From: Symbiodinium natans
Lineage: Eukaryota > Sar > Dinophyceae > Suessiales > Symbiodiniaceae
NCBI GenBank assembly: GCA_905221605.1
Contig: CAJNDS010000132.1
Location: forward strand, 83,501 to 147,500
Direction of reading: 5' to 3'
Length of the DNA: 64,000 nucleotides
Shown here: one piece after another, positions 22,743 through 33,709 of the stretch
Position numbering within the stretch: position 1 is the first letter of the stretch
Layout: each line of letters opens with the position of its first letter
Notes under the pieces: generated by a model
Database searches by the model: none
What the model was told of the DNA's origin: nothing
What the model saw: the letters and a program-made list of their open reading frames with translations, nothing else
Translations under genes and position numbers: made by a program

Positions 22743-22842
22743 GGAGCTGCGGTTCGTGGTGCGTACGCCCGGAGGGCACCTGCGGACACATCATGCCAAA
22801 CGCCTTGGGCCAGAAGACCTGCATCTCCTGTGGCAAGGCAAG
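22743..22842 (+). CDS. exon-like segment with a RanBP2-type zinc finger pattern
   Basis: The acceptor is the AG of a TTTAG repeat unit and the donor is GCAAG|GTTCAT, giving 100 bases (2 + 32 codons + 2). The frame shows SWCVRPEGTCGHIMP followed by NALGQKTCISCGKA. The N-x6-C-x2-C half fits the RanBP2-type zinc finger exactly; the first half is W-C-x6-C rather than the usual W-x-C-x2-4-C. About 80% of third positions are G/C, higher than in the competing open frame. Rest of gene not identified. Confidence 0.4.
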
Positions 22843-23169
22843 GTTCATGGGGCCTTGGCAAGGCTTGGGTTGACGTTTCGATACCCTAAACCCTAAACCC
22901 TAAACCCTAAACCCTAAACCCTAAACCCTAAACCGAGTTATGGTACTCATCTCGGGAGAAGCTTTCCGCCTAGAGACGATGTCGTTGGGTCATGGCAATC
23001 ACAAAGAAGCAGAGGGAAGCCAAAATTCCACTACCTATAAGGCTGCAAGTCGCGCAAATGCGTCCAGAAGCACGAAGCTTGCATGTTGAGATTCGCGGAC
23101 GTTTGGTCAAGCTCCCCAGGATGCCTCTCCGCAGACTTCAGGCCCCATTTTCTTAAAACAATGAGTACC

Positions 23170-23279
23170 ATAACCCTAAACCCTAAACCCTAAACCCTAA
23201 ACCCTAAACCCTAAACCCTAAACCCTAAACCCTAAACCCTAAACCCTAAACCCTAAACCCTAAACCCTAAACCCTACCC
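23170..23279. repeat. CCCTAAA tract
   Basis: About 15 perfect units. Confidence 0.9.
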
Positions 23280-23400
23280 TCAGAACTACGCATTCAAAGG
23301 CCTCGTGCCTCGGATCTAAACCTGACACCGTCCTAAACCCTTTGACCGGCACGCTGGAAGCGATCTTGAAGGCGTCTCATGTGGGGAGGTCAGGGCTTGA

Positions 23401-23590
23401 GGACTTGTATTATAGAGTCCTTACGGGAGGGGGTTCAAGGGGGGTATGTAACCCAAGGTTCACTAACAATCACTCCCCACCACTCCCTAAGCTTCTCTAA
23501 GCTTCCCTAAGGTTCCCTACGGCAAGGTTCGCTAAGGGTCGCTGAGGTTCCCTTGGTACCTACCCCTCACGAACCACCCTCTCTTAAGAA
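23401..23590. mobile_element. M9-like element
   Basis: CCACTCCCTAAGCTTCTCTA followed by several CTAAGGTTCCCTA-type repeats, ending CCCTCTCTTAAGAAC as in the 42.5-kb copy. Confidence 0.4.
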
Positions 23591-23947
23591 CAATACAAAC
23601 GTTATTTTTTTTTTGGGGGGGAGGGGGGGGGGGGCGGGAGGGTTCTAGAGTTGAGTGTTTGCCCACAAGAGCGACCAAATTCGCGACCTGCTCTGAAAGC
23701 AAGGTTTAGGTTTGACCGAGGCGAGGAAAAAAACATGATGTCTCTTGAAACCTCTATAGGGTTAGGGCCTATTGGGCCTTGAGTTTTCGGGATTCAAGGA
23801 TTATACTATACATATATATATATATAGATAAACTTATGTATTTATGTATTTACACATATGCATACATATATGTCCTCATGCTTTGAGACACAATGGCCGG
23901 GTGGGTATGTCTCCACTTGCCGAGCTGCTCGAGTAGTCAATGCTTGG

Positions 23948-24135
23948 ACTTGAGATGCTCAAGCCTCAACCCTAAACCCCAAACCCTAAACCCCAAACCC
24001 AAACCCCAAAACCCAAACCCCAAAACCCTAAATCCTATACACCAAACCCTAAACCCTAAACCCCAAACCCCAAACCCTAAACCCTAAACCCTAAACCCAA
24101 GCCCAAAGCCCAAAACCCTAAACCCTAAACCCTCT
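23948..24135. repeat. CCCTAAA/CCCCAAA tract
   Basis: Left frame of the 24140 module; the right frame (24242-24338) is 13 near-perfect TTTAGGG units. Confidence 0.9.
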
Positions 24136-24139
24136 TCAG

Positions 24140-24241
24140 GCAGAAACGGAGCAAGGCTGGGCTCCTCCGACTGCGGCACCTGTGGGCCATGTGCAGAGGT
24201 TTGATGAGGGCTGGTGCTGCTTCAGGGCTTCAAGAGCTGAG
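24140..24241 (+). CDS. exon-like module, 34 codons
   Basis: Acceptor AACCCTCTTCAG|, frame AETEQGWAPPTAAPVGHVQR then FDEGWCCFRASRAE, donor GAG|GTTTAGGG, phase 0 to 0. The minus strand offers a shorter exon (VPQSEEPSLAPFLPEE) with acceptor ATGGCCCACAG|. Confidence 0.35.
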
Positions 24242-24974
24242 GTTTAGGGTTTAGGGTTTAGAGTTTAGGGTTTAGGGTTTAGGGTTTAGGGTTTAGGGTT
24301 TAGGGTTTAGGGTTTAGGGTTTAGGGTTTAGGGTTTAGGCCCCCCACGCCCCCGCCCCCCCCCCTCCACCCCCGCACCACCCCCCACCCTTGCTGGGCGG
24401 AAAGCAACCAAGCACGTCAGCGCTTTTTTGTCGTTGCGTGATGGTGGACAATGGCTATGCTGTGCCAAGCGTACCAAACAAATACCGCACCCCGCCCCCC
24501 CCCGCCCCCACCTCCCTCCCCCCCCCCCCACCCACCCCCCCCACCCCCGCCCACCCCCACCCCCCGTTTAGGGCCTGCCCGAGCCGGAGGCTCCTAAGTT
24601 GAGGGTTTAGGGTTTATGGTTTAGGGTTTGGGTTCAAGGTTTAAGGTTTAAGGTTTAAGGCTTCGGGAAGGTTTAGGTTCGGGGTAATTTCAGGAGGCCT
24701 GAGGGCTTCGGGTGCGAGGGTTCACTGGGGGTACAAGGCCTTGGGCTTGAATCTTGTGCCCACGGTGTCGGTATCCGGGCAATGCGAACTTCATTTGTCC
24801 AGTATCCTAACCTTAAGCCCTGAACCCTAAGCCCTAAACAAAAGGCTAACGGCCACCTACTCTACTACTAAACCCTAAACCCTAAACCCTAAACCGTAAA
24901 CCCCAAACCCCAAACCCTAAACCCTAAACCCTAAACACTACACCCTCGGAGACCTCTTCCGAGTCCTGCTGCAG

Positions 24975-25037
24975 AATATCCGCCTACTCTTCCACAGCTC
25001 TTTCTCAACCTATCATGGATCCCGGAGTCTCTGTGGC
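24975..25037 (+). CDS. exon-like module, 21 codons
   Basis: Acceptor TCCTGCTGCAG|, frame NIRLLFHSSFSTYHGSRSLC, donor GGC|GTTTAGGG, phase 0 to 0, compatible with the module at 24140. The open frame extends upstream (DLFRVLLQ), so an earlier acceptor is possible. Confidence 0.4.
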
Positions 25038-25460
25038 GTTTAGGGTTTAGGGTTTAGGGTTTGGGGTTCAGGGTTTAGGGTTTAGGGCTTAGGGTTCTGG
25101 AAAAGGTTTCCTTGCGGGTTGGAGATCGGTCGCTTGCGCGAAATGCCCGGAGAACCGGTATAGTCAAACCATTACCCTAAACCCTAAACCCTAAACCCTA
25201 AACCCTAAACCCTAAACCCTAAACCCTAAACCGCGGACCTCCTCGAACCAGGCGTCTGGGAGACGCCAGGCTTCCGATGGCGGCCCTGCCCATTTGCAGC
25301 TTCGGCTATGGGGTTTAGGGTTTAGGGTTTAGGGTTTAGGGTTCAGGGTTCAGGGTTTAGGGTTTAGAATGTTACAGGTGGCGATTCGGCGGCTTCAAGG
25401 TGTTTAGGATGTGGGAAATATCTTGGGGGCTTAGGCTTAGGGTTCACAGAAGACTGTTGA

Positions 25461-25590
25461 GGGATGGGATGCGAGCCCTCAAATGCCACTCACACAGAGG
25501 AAGCGCTGGCCCAGCCGGCCTTCTGCAGACGAGCCATCACACAGAATCTCTAGCACCTCGACACGCGCTGTCTCTGCTTGGTGGAGGGCT
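25461..25590 (-). mobile_element. tRNA-derived SINE-like copy
   Basis: Minus strand carries an A-box-like TGGCTCGTCTGC (25525-25536) and a B-box-like GGCTCGCATCC (near 25466-25476, 9 of 11 to consensus). It shares the stretch CGCGTGT-x-GAGGT and TGTGATGGCTC with the copy at 48.6 kb, so both belong to one family. Dinoflagellate SINEs are known to be tRNA-derived; the subfamily is not determined. Confidence 0.45.
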
Positions 25591-25929
25591 TAGGGTTTAG
25601 GGTTTCGGGTTCAGGGCCTAGGGTCTAAGGTTTAGACTAGCCCATCTAGACCCGAGAGTAACCTAGGAATGAAGAAAAAGGTTTCGGGTTTAGGGCGCTT
25701 AAGGCTTAGGTTGGGATTCCTGGTTTTGAAGTTTACTTGGCCCTAAACCCTAAACCCTAGACCCTAAACCCTAAACCCTAAACCCTAAACCCTAAACCCA
25801 CTCCAAACCCGCCGCCGCCCTGGACCTCGAAGAGCTGAAACCTGAATCCTCGGCACCTAGGATGGCCCCTCAAAACCCCTCTGAACAATATTCCTGAGTA
25901 TGATCCTCTTAAACCCAAGAGGGGCAAAA

Positions 25930-26000
25930 CGATGTATATATATATATATACACACATAGACATATGTGTATGTAATATATATATATATATATATTCAGTT
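25930..26000. repeat. TA microsatellite
   Basis: Two (TA)n runs separated by CACACATAGACATATG. Confidence 0.85.
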
Positions 26001-26293
26001 TACATATCATATTTTCCCAAGGGCCTACCTATGGACTCAGCCCCGAAACAAAGGTCGAGACACGAACGCAAACTGTAAAGAGCGGCTCAGTGGAACCGGG
26101 CGTCGGACGCCTTCTAGTTCTGCAGTTGAAGTCTCCACTGCTGGGAATTCACGGTGCCTTAAGGATGATACGAAGCATTAAAGAAATAAAAAAGGAGCGT
26201 AGCCCTAAACCCCAAACCCAAAACCTCTTTGGGAGGAATGTACCCACCTGAAACTCTGGCTGCCTGAACCCTTGACTTAGCCGGCAGATCTTT

Positions 26294-26362
26294 TTAGGGT
26301 TTAGGGTTTAGGGTTTAGGGTTTAGGGTTTAGGGTTTAGGGTTTAGGGTTTAGGGTTTAGGG
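26294..26362. repeat. TTTAGGG tract
   Basis: Nine to ten perfect units. Confidence 0.9.
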
Positions 26363-26701
26363 CAGAGCCCGCCTCTGCCCAAGACGCCTTTTGCGCAGCA
26401 TCGCCCGTCCTGCACAAGAAACTCGTTAAGACGTGCGGTGCTCAGTTTCGAGCGTCCCGGATCCAAAAGGAACCTGTTTGAAGCTTATGGGTTTACAGCC
26501 CATGCAGTGAGAGCCACCCTAATTACATGTGGGGATATAGGGGGCCTCAAACAAGATAGTCACTTACGTAATATAGTCAGGAGCCCTCACTGTAACGTCG
26601 GGCAAAGGAAACACGAAAACCCAAGCCCCTCGGACCCGAAACCCGAAACCCGAAACCCTAAACCCTAAACCCCAAACCCTAAACCCTACGTCCTAAAGCA
26701 C

Positions 26702-26761
26702 CTTCCCAGGCCTCTGTAGGTGCTGCCGCAGCACGGAACCACGCTGCGCCGTGATCGCATC
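26702..26761 (-). CDS. exon-like module, 20 codons
   Basis: Minus strand: acceptor CCCCTGCCTGCAGCCAG|G, frame DAITAQRGSVLRQHLQRPGK, donor AAG|GTGCTTTAGG, phase 0 to 0. Both ends match splice consensus and the donor is a few bases from the telomeric tract. Confidence 0.45.
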
Positions 26762-27559
26762 CTGGCTGCAGGCAGGGGTGGCAGTAAAGCAGCTTGGGGA
26801 TTTAGGGTTTAGGGTTTAGGGTTCGGGGTTTAGGGTTTAGGGTTTGGGGTTTAGGGTTTCGGGTGTAGGGTTTGGGGTCTGGGGTTCTTCGCCCTTCCTG
26901 GATATAGGTGAGCACCTTTCGGCGGCTTAACACAAGGGATGATAGGTATTTAGATGATCCCCCGAATGCTTACCAAACACCTGGCAATCCTGAATACACC
27001 GCTCCTGACGCGAAACCCAAGCTTGACCATTGTATCTATAGCACCCCTAGAGGTTCATGTGTGTATAGATACATAACAAAACACAATATGAGATACTACA
27101 ATACACAAGATTGTAATATGCAATCTGATACAACATAATATATACATATGAATATATTATATGTATATATATATACACACATATTGTTTGACATGGATAC
27201 CCTTTCTTGGAGGTTCATGTGTAGCTGCAAGTAGGGCTAAACATACAACCCTATTTAGGGTACTTATCACCCTACTCATAAGTACCTATGAACCCTTAGA
27301 AAGACTCTACATTTGGGGGACCTTTGGGGACATAGACCCCCTGTATAAGGTCCCTGTTTAAGAAAGCCAAAAAAAAGGGCTAAGAAGGGTTCCCTTTTAA
27401 GCGCCTCCCTTATCCTACCTAGGATACAAGCCCAAAATTCTTCGACGTTGCACCCTGTGAGCTCCACGCACCGCCTGGCTGGCCCTGGCCGCAAGCGCGG
27501 CCGCCAGCGGGACAAGGTGCAACGCGCGGCCACCCTGGCAACAAAACCGTTAACTCGAT

Positions 27560-27730
27560 TAAACCCTAAACCCTAAACCCTAAACCCTAAACCCTAAACC
27601 CTAAACCCTAAACCCTAAACCCTAAACCCTAAACTGGCCAAACCTAAACTAGCCGAACCCTAAACTAGCCAAACCCTAAACCCTAAACCCCAAACCCCAA
27701 ACCCCAAACCTTATAAACCTTAAACCTTAA
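27560..27730. repeat. CCCTAAA tract with short unique inserts
   Basis: Ten perfect units, then three copies of a longer unit with AACTAGCCAAACCCTA. Confidence 0.85.
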
Positions 27731-28370
27731 ACCCGAACCGCGAAAAGGCCAAACCTTCAGCGCCATGTGAGTGGGGAGGTGAAGCGGAGGGACAGAAGAG
27801 GACAAAAGGCCCCCACAAAAAGAGGTTCTCATCTGTTGGTTTACATGTATTAGGGGTACTTAGGCTTGAGGGTTTAAGGTTGAGGGCTTAGGGCTAGGAA
27901 TGAGAAGGGTGGGGGGTTTCCGAAACTAGGGGTACCTTATTTTGGGGACCTTACTATACGGAGATCCTACTGTTTGGGGGTCTATGAGTTTTACATATTC
28001 TGAAAGGAAGCTTTAGGCTAGGGCTTCGCATGGTGCAGTCTGGCGCTTCGGATATCTTGAGCTGCATGTCATGGACATGCTCGCGAAGGCACAGAAGCTT
28101 TCCTGGAGAGGCGTTAAACCACAAACCCTAAATCATGCCAGGCGCCGCTGAAGTATGACTCTACACCCAGAGCGGCAAAGCGGGAAAGTCCATGCGACGC
28201 TGGTACCTAACCTTGAAGCTGTGTTGACTTCATGGGCTTGAACAGGAAGCCTCGGGGAACAATAAAGAAACCACAGGCCTGGCACACCGAAACTCTGAGC
28301 TAAAACTCAACCTCTGTCCCAAGAGTTGGGTAGGTTTAGGGTTTAGGCACCCCCCTCCCGCCTCCTCCAG

Positions 28371-28423
28371 CGCGAAATCGAGCAGCACGCAGACCAGAGA
28401 AGAGGCCTTCAGCGACATGCTAG
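28371..28423. CDS. exon-like segment, strand ambiguous
   Basis: Plus strand: acceptor CCCCTCCCGCCTCCTCCAG| and frame REIEQHADQRRGLQRHA with a GC donor. Minus strand: an ATG at 28418 opens MSLKASSLVCVLLDFALEEA with more GC3 bias, which could be a first exon with a hydrophobic start. Neither is recognised. Confidence 0.3.
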
Positions 28424-29099
28424 GCTTTGGCTTAGAGCTTAGTGGGGTTGATCTCATTCTGCCCTCGTTTCGGTACCCGAATACTAGAAGCAGCATACGA
28501 GACAACCCTTAAGAAGTCCATCCTTGAGAACCCCCCATCAAGGTGCCCCATTTCGGGCCTAGGATAAAACAGGGTTTGGGGTTGAGGGACACCTCAATTG
28601 GAGGTTCTGAGGGGGGGGGGGGGGGGGCTCCCTTTAAACACCTCAAGAGCTTAAGAATCCCAAAATCCTTTGAGAGGCGCCAAGTACAAGAAAGCAGATT
28701 TGGGGCTCTTCAGGTAAGCTCTTAAAGCTTCTGGAATTTGAGGCTTTTGGGCTTTTGGGCCTTTGGGCTTAGGGCGTAAAAGTAAGGCTTAGGCTATCTT
28801 TCGCCACTGCCTCAACCCCTGAAATCAAAACCCCTGCACCCTAAACCCTAAACCCTGAGCCCTGAACCCTGAACCCTAAAGTTTAGAATTTTAGTGTTTG
28901 GACTTTGGGGGATTCGAGCTTGGGAGGGGCTTAGGGTCAAAGTTGAACCCTAAAACACCCTAAACCCTAAGCCCTGAACCCTAAAATCCTAGTGGCGGCC
29001 GAGCCCACAAAGGCCGAGGCTGTGCGAACTGGCACGTTTTGTGCGACCTGCGGGAATAGGGAAAGGAACCAAAAGGGTTTAAGGGTTCACATAGGGTTT

Positions 29100-29500
29100 A
29101 GGGTTTCAGGTTTAGGGTTTAGTGTAGGGTTTAGGGTTTTGGGTGTGGGGAGGTCAAGGGTTTGTTGTTCGGTCTTTTTCAGCATCAAGGACAGGGCGAT
29201 CGTGTGGGCCAGAGGTGTCGGTAGACCCGGCTGAACTACCACCCTGCACCCTCCGACCATCCGCTTCTACGGCTCAGGCTGCCCAAGTCTAAGCGCCAAA
29301 AACATTGCAAGCATAACATGAACCCCCCGCCCTCCCAACAGTCATGAGATACATACACAGCCCAAGACCAAATAAGGATACCCATCCACATCCTCATTCT
29401 CCAGCCCCTATGCCCAACGAGAATACCTATCCCTAGCCATATCCCTATTCTCAAACCCTACGTCCTGGACCCTTCGAACAGCTCACATATAGAATGGATT
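29100..29500. other. unique sequence, no gene recognised
   Basis: Degenerate TTTAGGG to about 29150, then unique DNA. The longest frame (29236-29454, minus) is Gly/Ile/Trp-rich low-complexity sequence and is not supported. Confidence 0.35.
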
Positions 29501-30093
29501 CAGGGTTTAGGGTTTAGGGTTTGGGGTTTAGGGTTTAGGGTTTAGGGATACCCGAGCACGCCTTCCGCAGTGCCGACGTGGCAGCCTCCGTGCCGCCAGA
29601 CAGGCCGCTACGTAACCTTGGGCAGGCGGGGTTTCCGCTGGTTTTTCCGCTTATATGAAGCAGGGGGTATATATTTCTTGTACCCCCAAAAGGACACCAG
29701 GTATATACACTCACCAAAATTAAAAAGGAACCTTATATACACTCACCAAAAACAGTAATATGTACCCTGCTCCGTATCACCTCGGGTTGTAGGGTTTGGG
29801 GTGTGTTTAGGGTTTAGGGCTTGGGGCTTAGGGCTTAGGGTTTAGGTTTTCGGGTTTGTTGTTTAGGGTTAGGGTTTAGGGTTTGGGGCTTAGGGCTTCG
29901 GGTTTAGGTTTTCGGGTTTATTGTTTGGGGTTTAGGGTTCAGGGTGGGGTTTAGGGTTTAGGGTCTAGGGTCTCTGGCTTAAAATCTGGGGTTTAGGGCT
30001 TACAGTAGGGGTTAGCCTATTAACCCTAGGGTTTACAGGGTCCTCGGTTTAGGGCTTAGGGAAAAGTTCATTCCCTTTCAAAGACCTACAGTA

Positions 30094-30190
30094 CCTAGAC
30101 CCAGGAGTAACCTAGGAATAAAAAGGGTGCCCTTTTGGGAACCCCAACCCTCAAAAATGAAATAAGGGACTACTCCGGGTCCTAGGTAAG
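30094..30190. mobile_element. MITE-like element, family M5 (CTAGACCCAGGAGTAACC ends)
   Basis: Ends CCTAGACCCAGGAGTAACC and CTACTCCGGGTCCTAGGTAAG. Single ends of the same family occur near 25637 and 40727. Confidence 0.5.
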
Positions 30191-30569
30191 ACCTGCTCAG
30201 TACTAATGGTACCCCCTTATGGTCCCTTTATAATTATACTACAATAACCCCCAAAACCTATTTTAAACATCAAGGCCCCCATACTACGGAAAGCCCTACA
30301 TGCGGTGCTCTGGGCCCCCGGCAACAGGCACGCGACATCCTGAAACCGGTCCTGCAAGGCCAAGAAGAGGTTAGGGTAGGGGTCGGAGTTTTGGGGGGTC
30401 TTTTGGGGTCTTTAGGGGGCTTTAGGGGGCGTTAGGGGGGTTTAGGGCGCTTTGGGGGTGGGGGCTTTAGGGCCTTTTTGCTTGAGGGTGTAGGGGTTTA
30501 GGGGTTTGTACGTAGGACCTTTAGGGTCTATTTGGCACGCCTCTTTTGCCGCCGGGGAAATCCCTAGAT

Positions 30570-33122
30570 TTGATTTTCAAGGATTTCATGAAATTTAAAA
30601 TGCCCAAAAAATCCTTGAAATCCTTAAAAAAATCATATCCCGGGATTTAATATTTTAAGGATTTCAAGGATTTTTTGGGCATTTTAAATTTTATGAAATC
30701 CTTGAAAAATCAAATCCCGGGATTTAATTTTTCAAGGATTTCAAGGATTTCATAAAATTTAAATACCGGAACTCCTGCAAAAGCAAACCGCCCCCCTCCC
30801 CACTCAGAGTACGGGGAAGACCACGCGGATTTTAAAATTTATGAAATCCTTGAAATCCTTGAAAAATTAAATCCCGGGATTTGATTTTTCAAGGATTTCA
30901 TAAAATTTAAAATGCCCAAAAAATCCTTGAAATCCTTAAAAAAATCAAATCCCGGGATTTAATATTTTAAGGATTTCAAGGATTTTTTGGGCATTTTAAA
31001 TTTCATGAAACCCTTGAAAAATTAAATCCCGGGATTTAATTTTTCAAGGATTTCAAGGATTTCATAAATTTTAAAATCCGCGTGGTCTTCCCGTACTCTG
31101 AGTGGGGAGGGGGGGGTTTGCTTTTGCAGGAGTTCCGGTATTTAAATTTTATGAAATCCTTGAAATCCTTGAAAAATCAAATCCCGGGATTTAATTTTTC
31201 AAGGATTTCATGAAATTTAAAATGCCCAAAAAATCCTTGAAATCCTTAAAAAATCAAATCCCGGGATTTAATATTTTAAGGATTTCAAGGGTTTTTTTGG
31301 CATTTTAAATTTTATGAAATCCTTGAAAAATCAAATCCCGGGATTTGATTTTTCAAGGATTTCAAGGATTTCATAAATTTTAAAATCCGCGTGGTCTTCC
31401 CGTACTCTGAGTGGGGAGGGGGGGGTTTGCTTTTGCAGGAGTTCCGGTATTTAAATTTTATGAAATCCTTGAAATCCTTGAAAAATTAAATCCCGGGATT
31501 TAATTTTTCAAGGATTTCATGAAATTTAAAATGCCCAAAAAATCCTTGAAATCCTTAAAAAATCAAATCCCGGGATTTAATATTTTAAGGATTTCAAGGG
31601 TTTTTTTGGCATTTTAAATTTTATGAAATCCTTGAAAAATCAAATCCCGGGATTTAATTTTTCAAGGATTTCAAGGATTTCATAAATTTTAAAATCCGCG
31701 TGGTCTTCCCGTACTCTGAGAGGGGAGGGGGGGGGTTTGCTTTTGCAGGAGTTCCGGTATTTAAATTTTATGAAGTCCTTGAAACCCTTGAAAAATCAAA
31801 TCCCGGGATTTAATTTTTCAAGGATTTCATAAAATTTAAAATGCCCAAAAAATCCTTGAAATCCTTAAAAAATCAAATCCCGGGATTTAATATTTTAAGG
31901 ATTTCAAGGATTTTTTGGGCATTTTAAATTTTATGAAATCCTTGAAAAATTAAATCCCGGGATTTGATTTTTCAAGGATTTCAAGGATTTCATAAATTTT
32001 AAAATCCGCGTGGTCTTCCCGTACTCTGAGTGGGGAGGGGGGGGGTTTGCTTTTGCAGGAGTTCCGGTATTTAAATTTTATGAAATCCTTGAAATCCTTG
32101 AAAAATTAAATCCCGGGATTTAATTTTTCAAGGATTTCATGAAATTTAAAATGCCCAAAAAATCCTTGAAATCCTTAAAAAATCAAATCCCGGGATTTAA
32201 TATTTTAAGGATTTCAAGGGTTTTTTTGGCATTTTAAATTTTATGAAATCCTTGAAAAATCAAATCCCGGGATTTGATTTTTCAAGGATTTCAAGGATTT
32301 CATAAATTTTAAAATCCGCGTGGTCTTCCCGTACTCTGAGTGGGGAGGGGGGGGTTTGCTTTTGCAGGAGTTCCGGTATTTAAATTTTATGAAATCCTTG
32401 AAATCCTTGAAAAATTAAATCCCGGGATTTAATTTTTCAAGGATTTCATGAAATTGAAAATGCCCAAAAAATCCTTGAAATCCTTAAAATATTAAATCCC
32501 GGGATTTGATTTTTTTAAGGATTTCAAGGATTTTTTGGGCATTTTAAATTTCATGAAATCCTTGAAAAATCAAATCCCGGGATTTGATTTTTCAAGGATT
32601 TCAAGGATTTCATAAATTTTAAAATCCGCGTGGTCTTCCCGTACTCTGAGAGGGGAGGGGGGGGGTTTGCTTTTGCAGGAGTTCCGGTATTTAAATTTTA
32701 TGAAGTCCTTGAAATCCTTGAAAAATCAAATCCCGGGATTTAATTTTTCAAGGATTTCATAAAATTTAAAATGCCCCAAAAATCCTTGAAATCCTTAAAA
32801 AATCAAATCCCGGGATTTAATATTTTAAGGATTTCAAGGCTTTTTTGGGCATTTTAAATTTTATGAAATCCTTGAAAAATTAAATCCCGGGATTTGATTT
32901 TTCAAGGATTTCAAGGATTTCATAAATTTTAAAATCCGCGTGGTCTTCCCGTACTCTGAGTGGGGAGGGGGGCGTTTGCTTTTGCAGGAGCTCCGGTATT
33001 TAAAGTTTATGAAATCCTTGAAATCCTTGAAAAACTAAATCCCGGGATTTAATTTTTCAAGGATTTCATGAAATTTAAAATGCCCAAAAAATCATTGAAA
33101 TCCTTAAAGAACTAAATCCCGG
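30570..33122. repeat. palindromic AT-rich satellite, 309-310 bp period
   Basis: The block TCCGCGTGGTCTTCCCGTAC recurs at 31077, 31386, 31695, 32005, 32315, 32625 and 32935. Each unit has a spacer with a G run plus a palindrome of about 240 bp built from three CCCGGG-centred hairpins (arms AAATCCTTGAAATCCTTGAA). The first spacer (about 30776-30833) is inverted. A decayed continuation reaches about 33355. No coding capacity. Confidence 0.9.
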
Positions 33123-33222
33123 GGTTCGGTTTAGGGTTTAGGGTTTAGGGTTTAGGGTTTAGGGTTTAGGGTTTAGGGTTTAGGGTTTAGGGTTTAGGGT
33201 TTAGGGTTTAGGGTTTAGGGTA
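33123..33222. repeat. TTTAGGG tract inside the palindromic satellite
   Basis: Thirteen to fourteen perfect units begin next to a CCCGGG palindrome centre and end in satellite-like sequence. Confidence 0.9.
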
Positions 33223-33359
33223 ATATCCTTGAAACCCTTAACAAAAATCAAATACCGGATTTGATGGTGTAAGGAGTTCATAAAAAGTTAAGATGCCGAA
33301 AAAGAATTAAAACCCTTCAAAATCAAACCCCGGGATTTGTCTTTTCCAGGATTTCAGAC

Positions 33360-33705
33360 ATACCCGCTCATTGCCCATCCCACATCACCCCGCATCATCT
33401 CCCATCGTTTCTCTCATCCCCCATCATGCCCCATCATCCCCCAATCATCCCCCATCATCTCCCATCATCATTCCCCGTCATCTCTCATAATCCCTTTCAC
33501 CCCCCCATCATCCACCATCATCCCCCATCAGGCCCCCATCATCGTCCCCGATCAGCCCCTATCATGCCCCATCATGTCTCTCATCCCGCGTCATCCCCCA
33601 TCATTCCCCATCATCCCCCATCATCTCCCATCATCCCGCATCATCCCCCATCATCCCCCATCATCATTCCCCATCATCTCCCATAATCCCTTTCACCCCC
33701 CATCT
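33360..33705. repeat. pyrimidine minisatellite (CATCCCC-type)
   Basis: Imperfect repeats of CATCATCCCC and CATCTCC; the open frames here are repeat artefacts. Confidence 0.85.
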
Positions 33706-33709
33706 TGAG

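Noticed and set aside
30570-33122. CRISPR-like array of palindromic repeats
   Set aside because: The period is about 310 bp, the spacers are identical, and the host is eukaryotic.
33337-33708. 123-residue Pro/Ser/His/Ile-rich frame
   Set aside because: Encoded wholly by the CATCCCC-type minisatellite.
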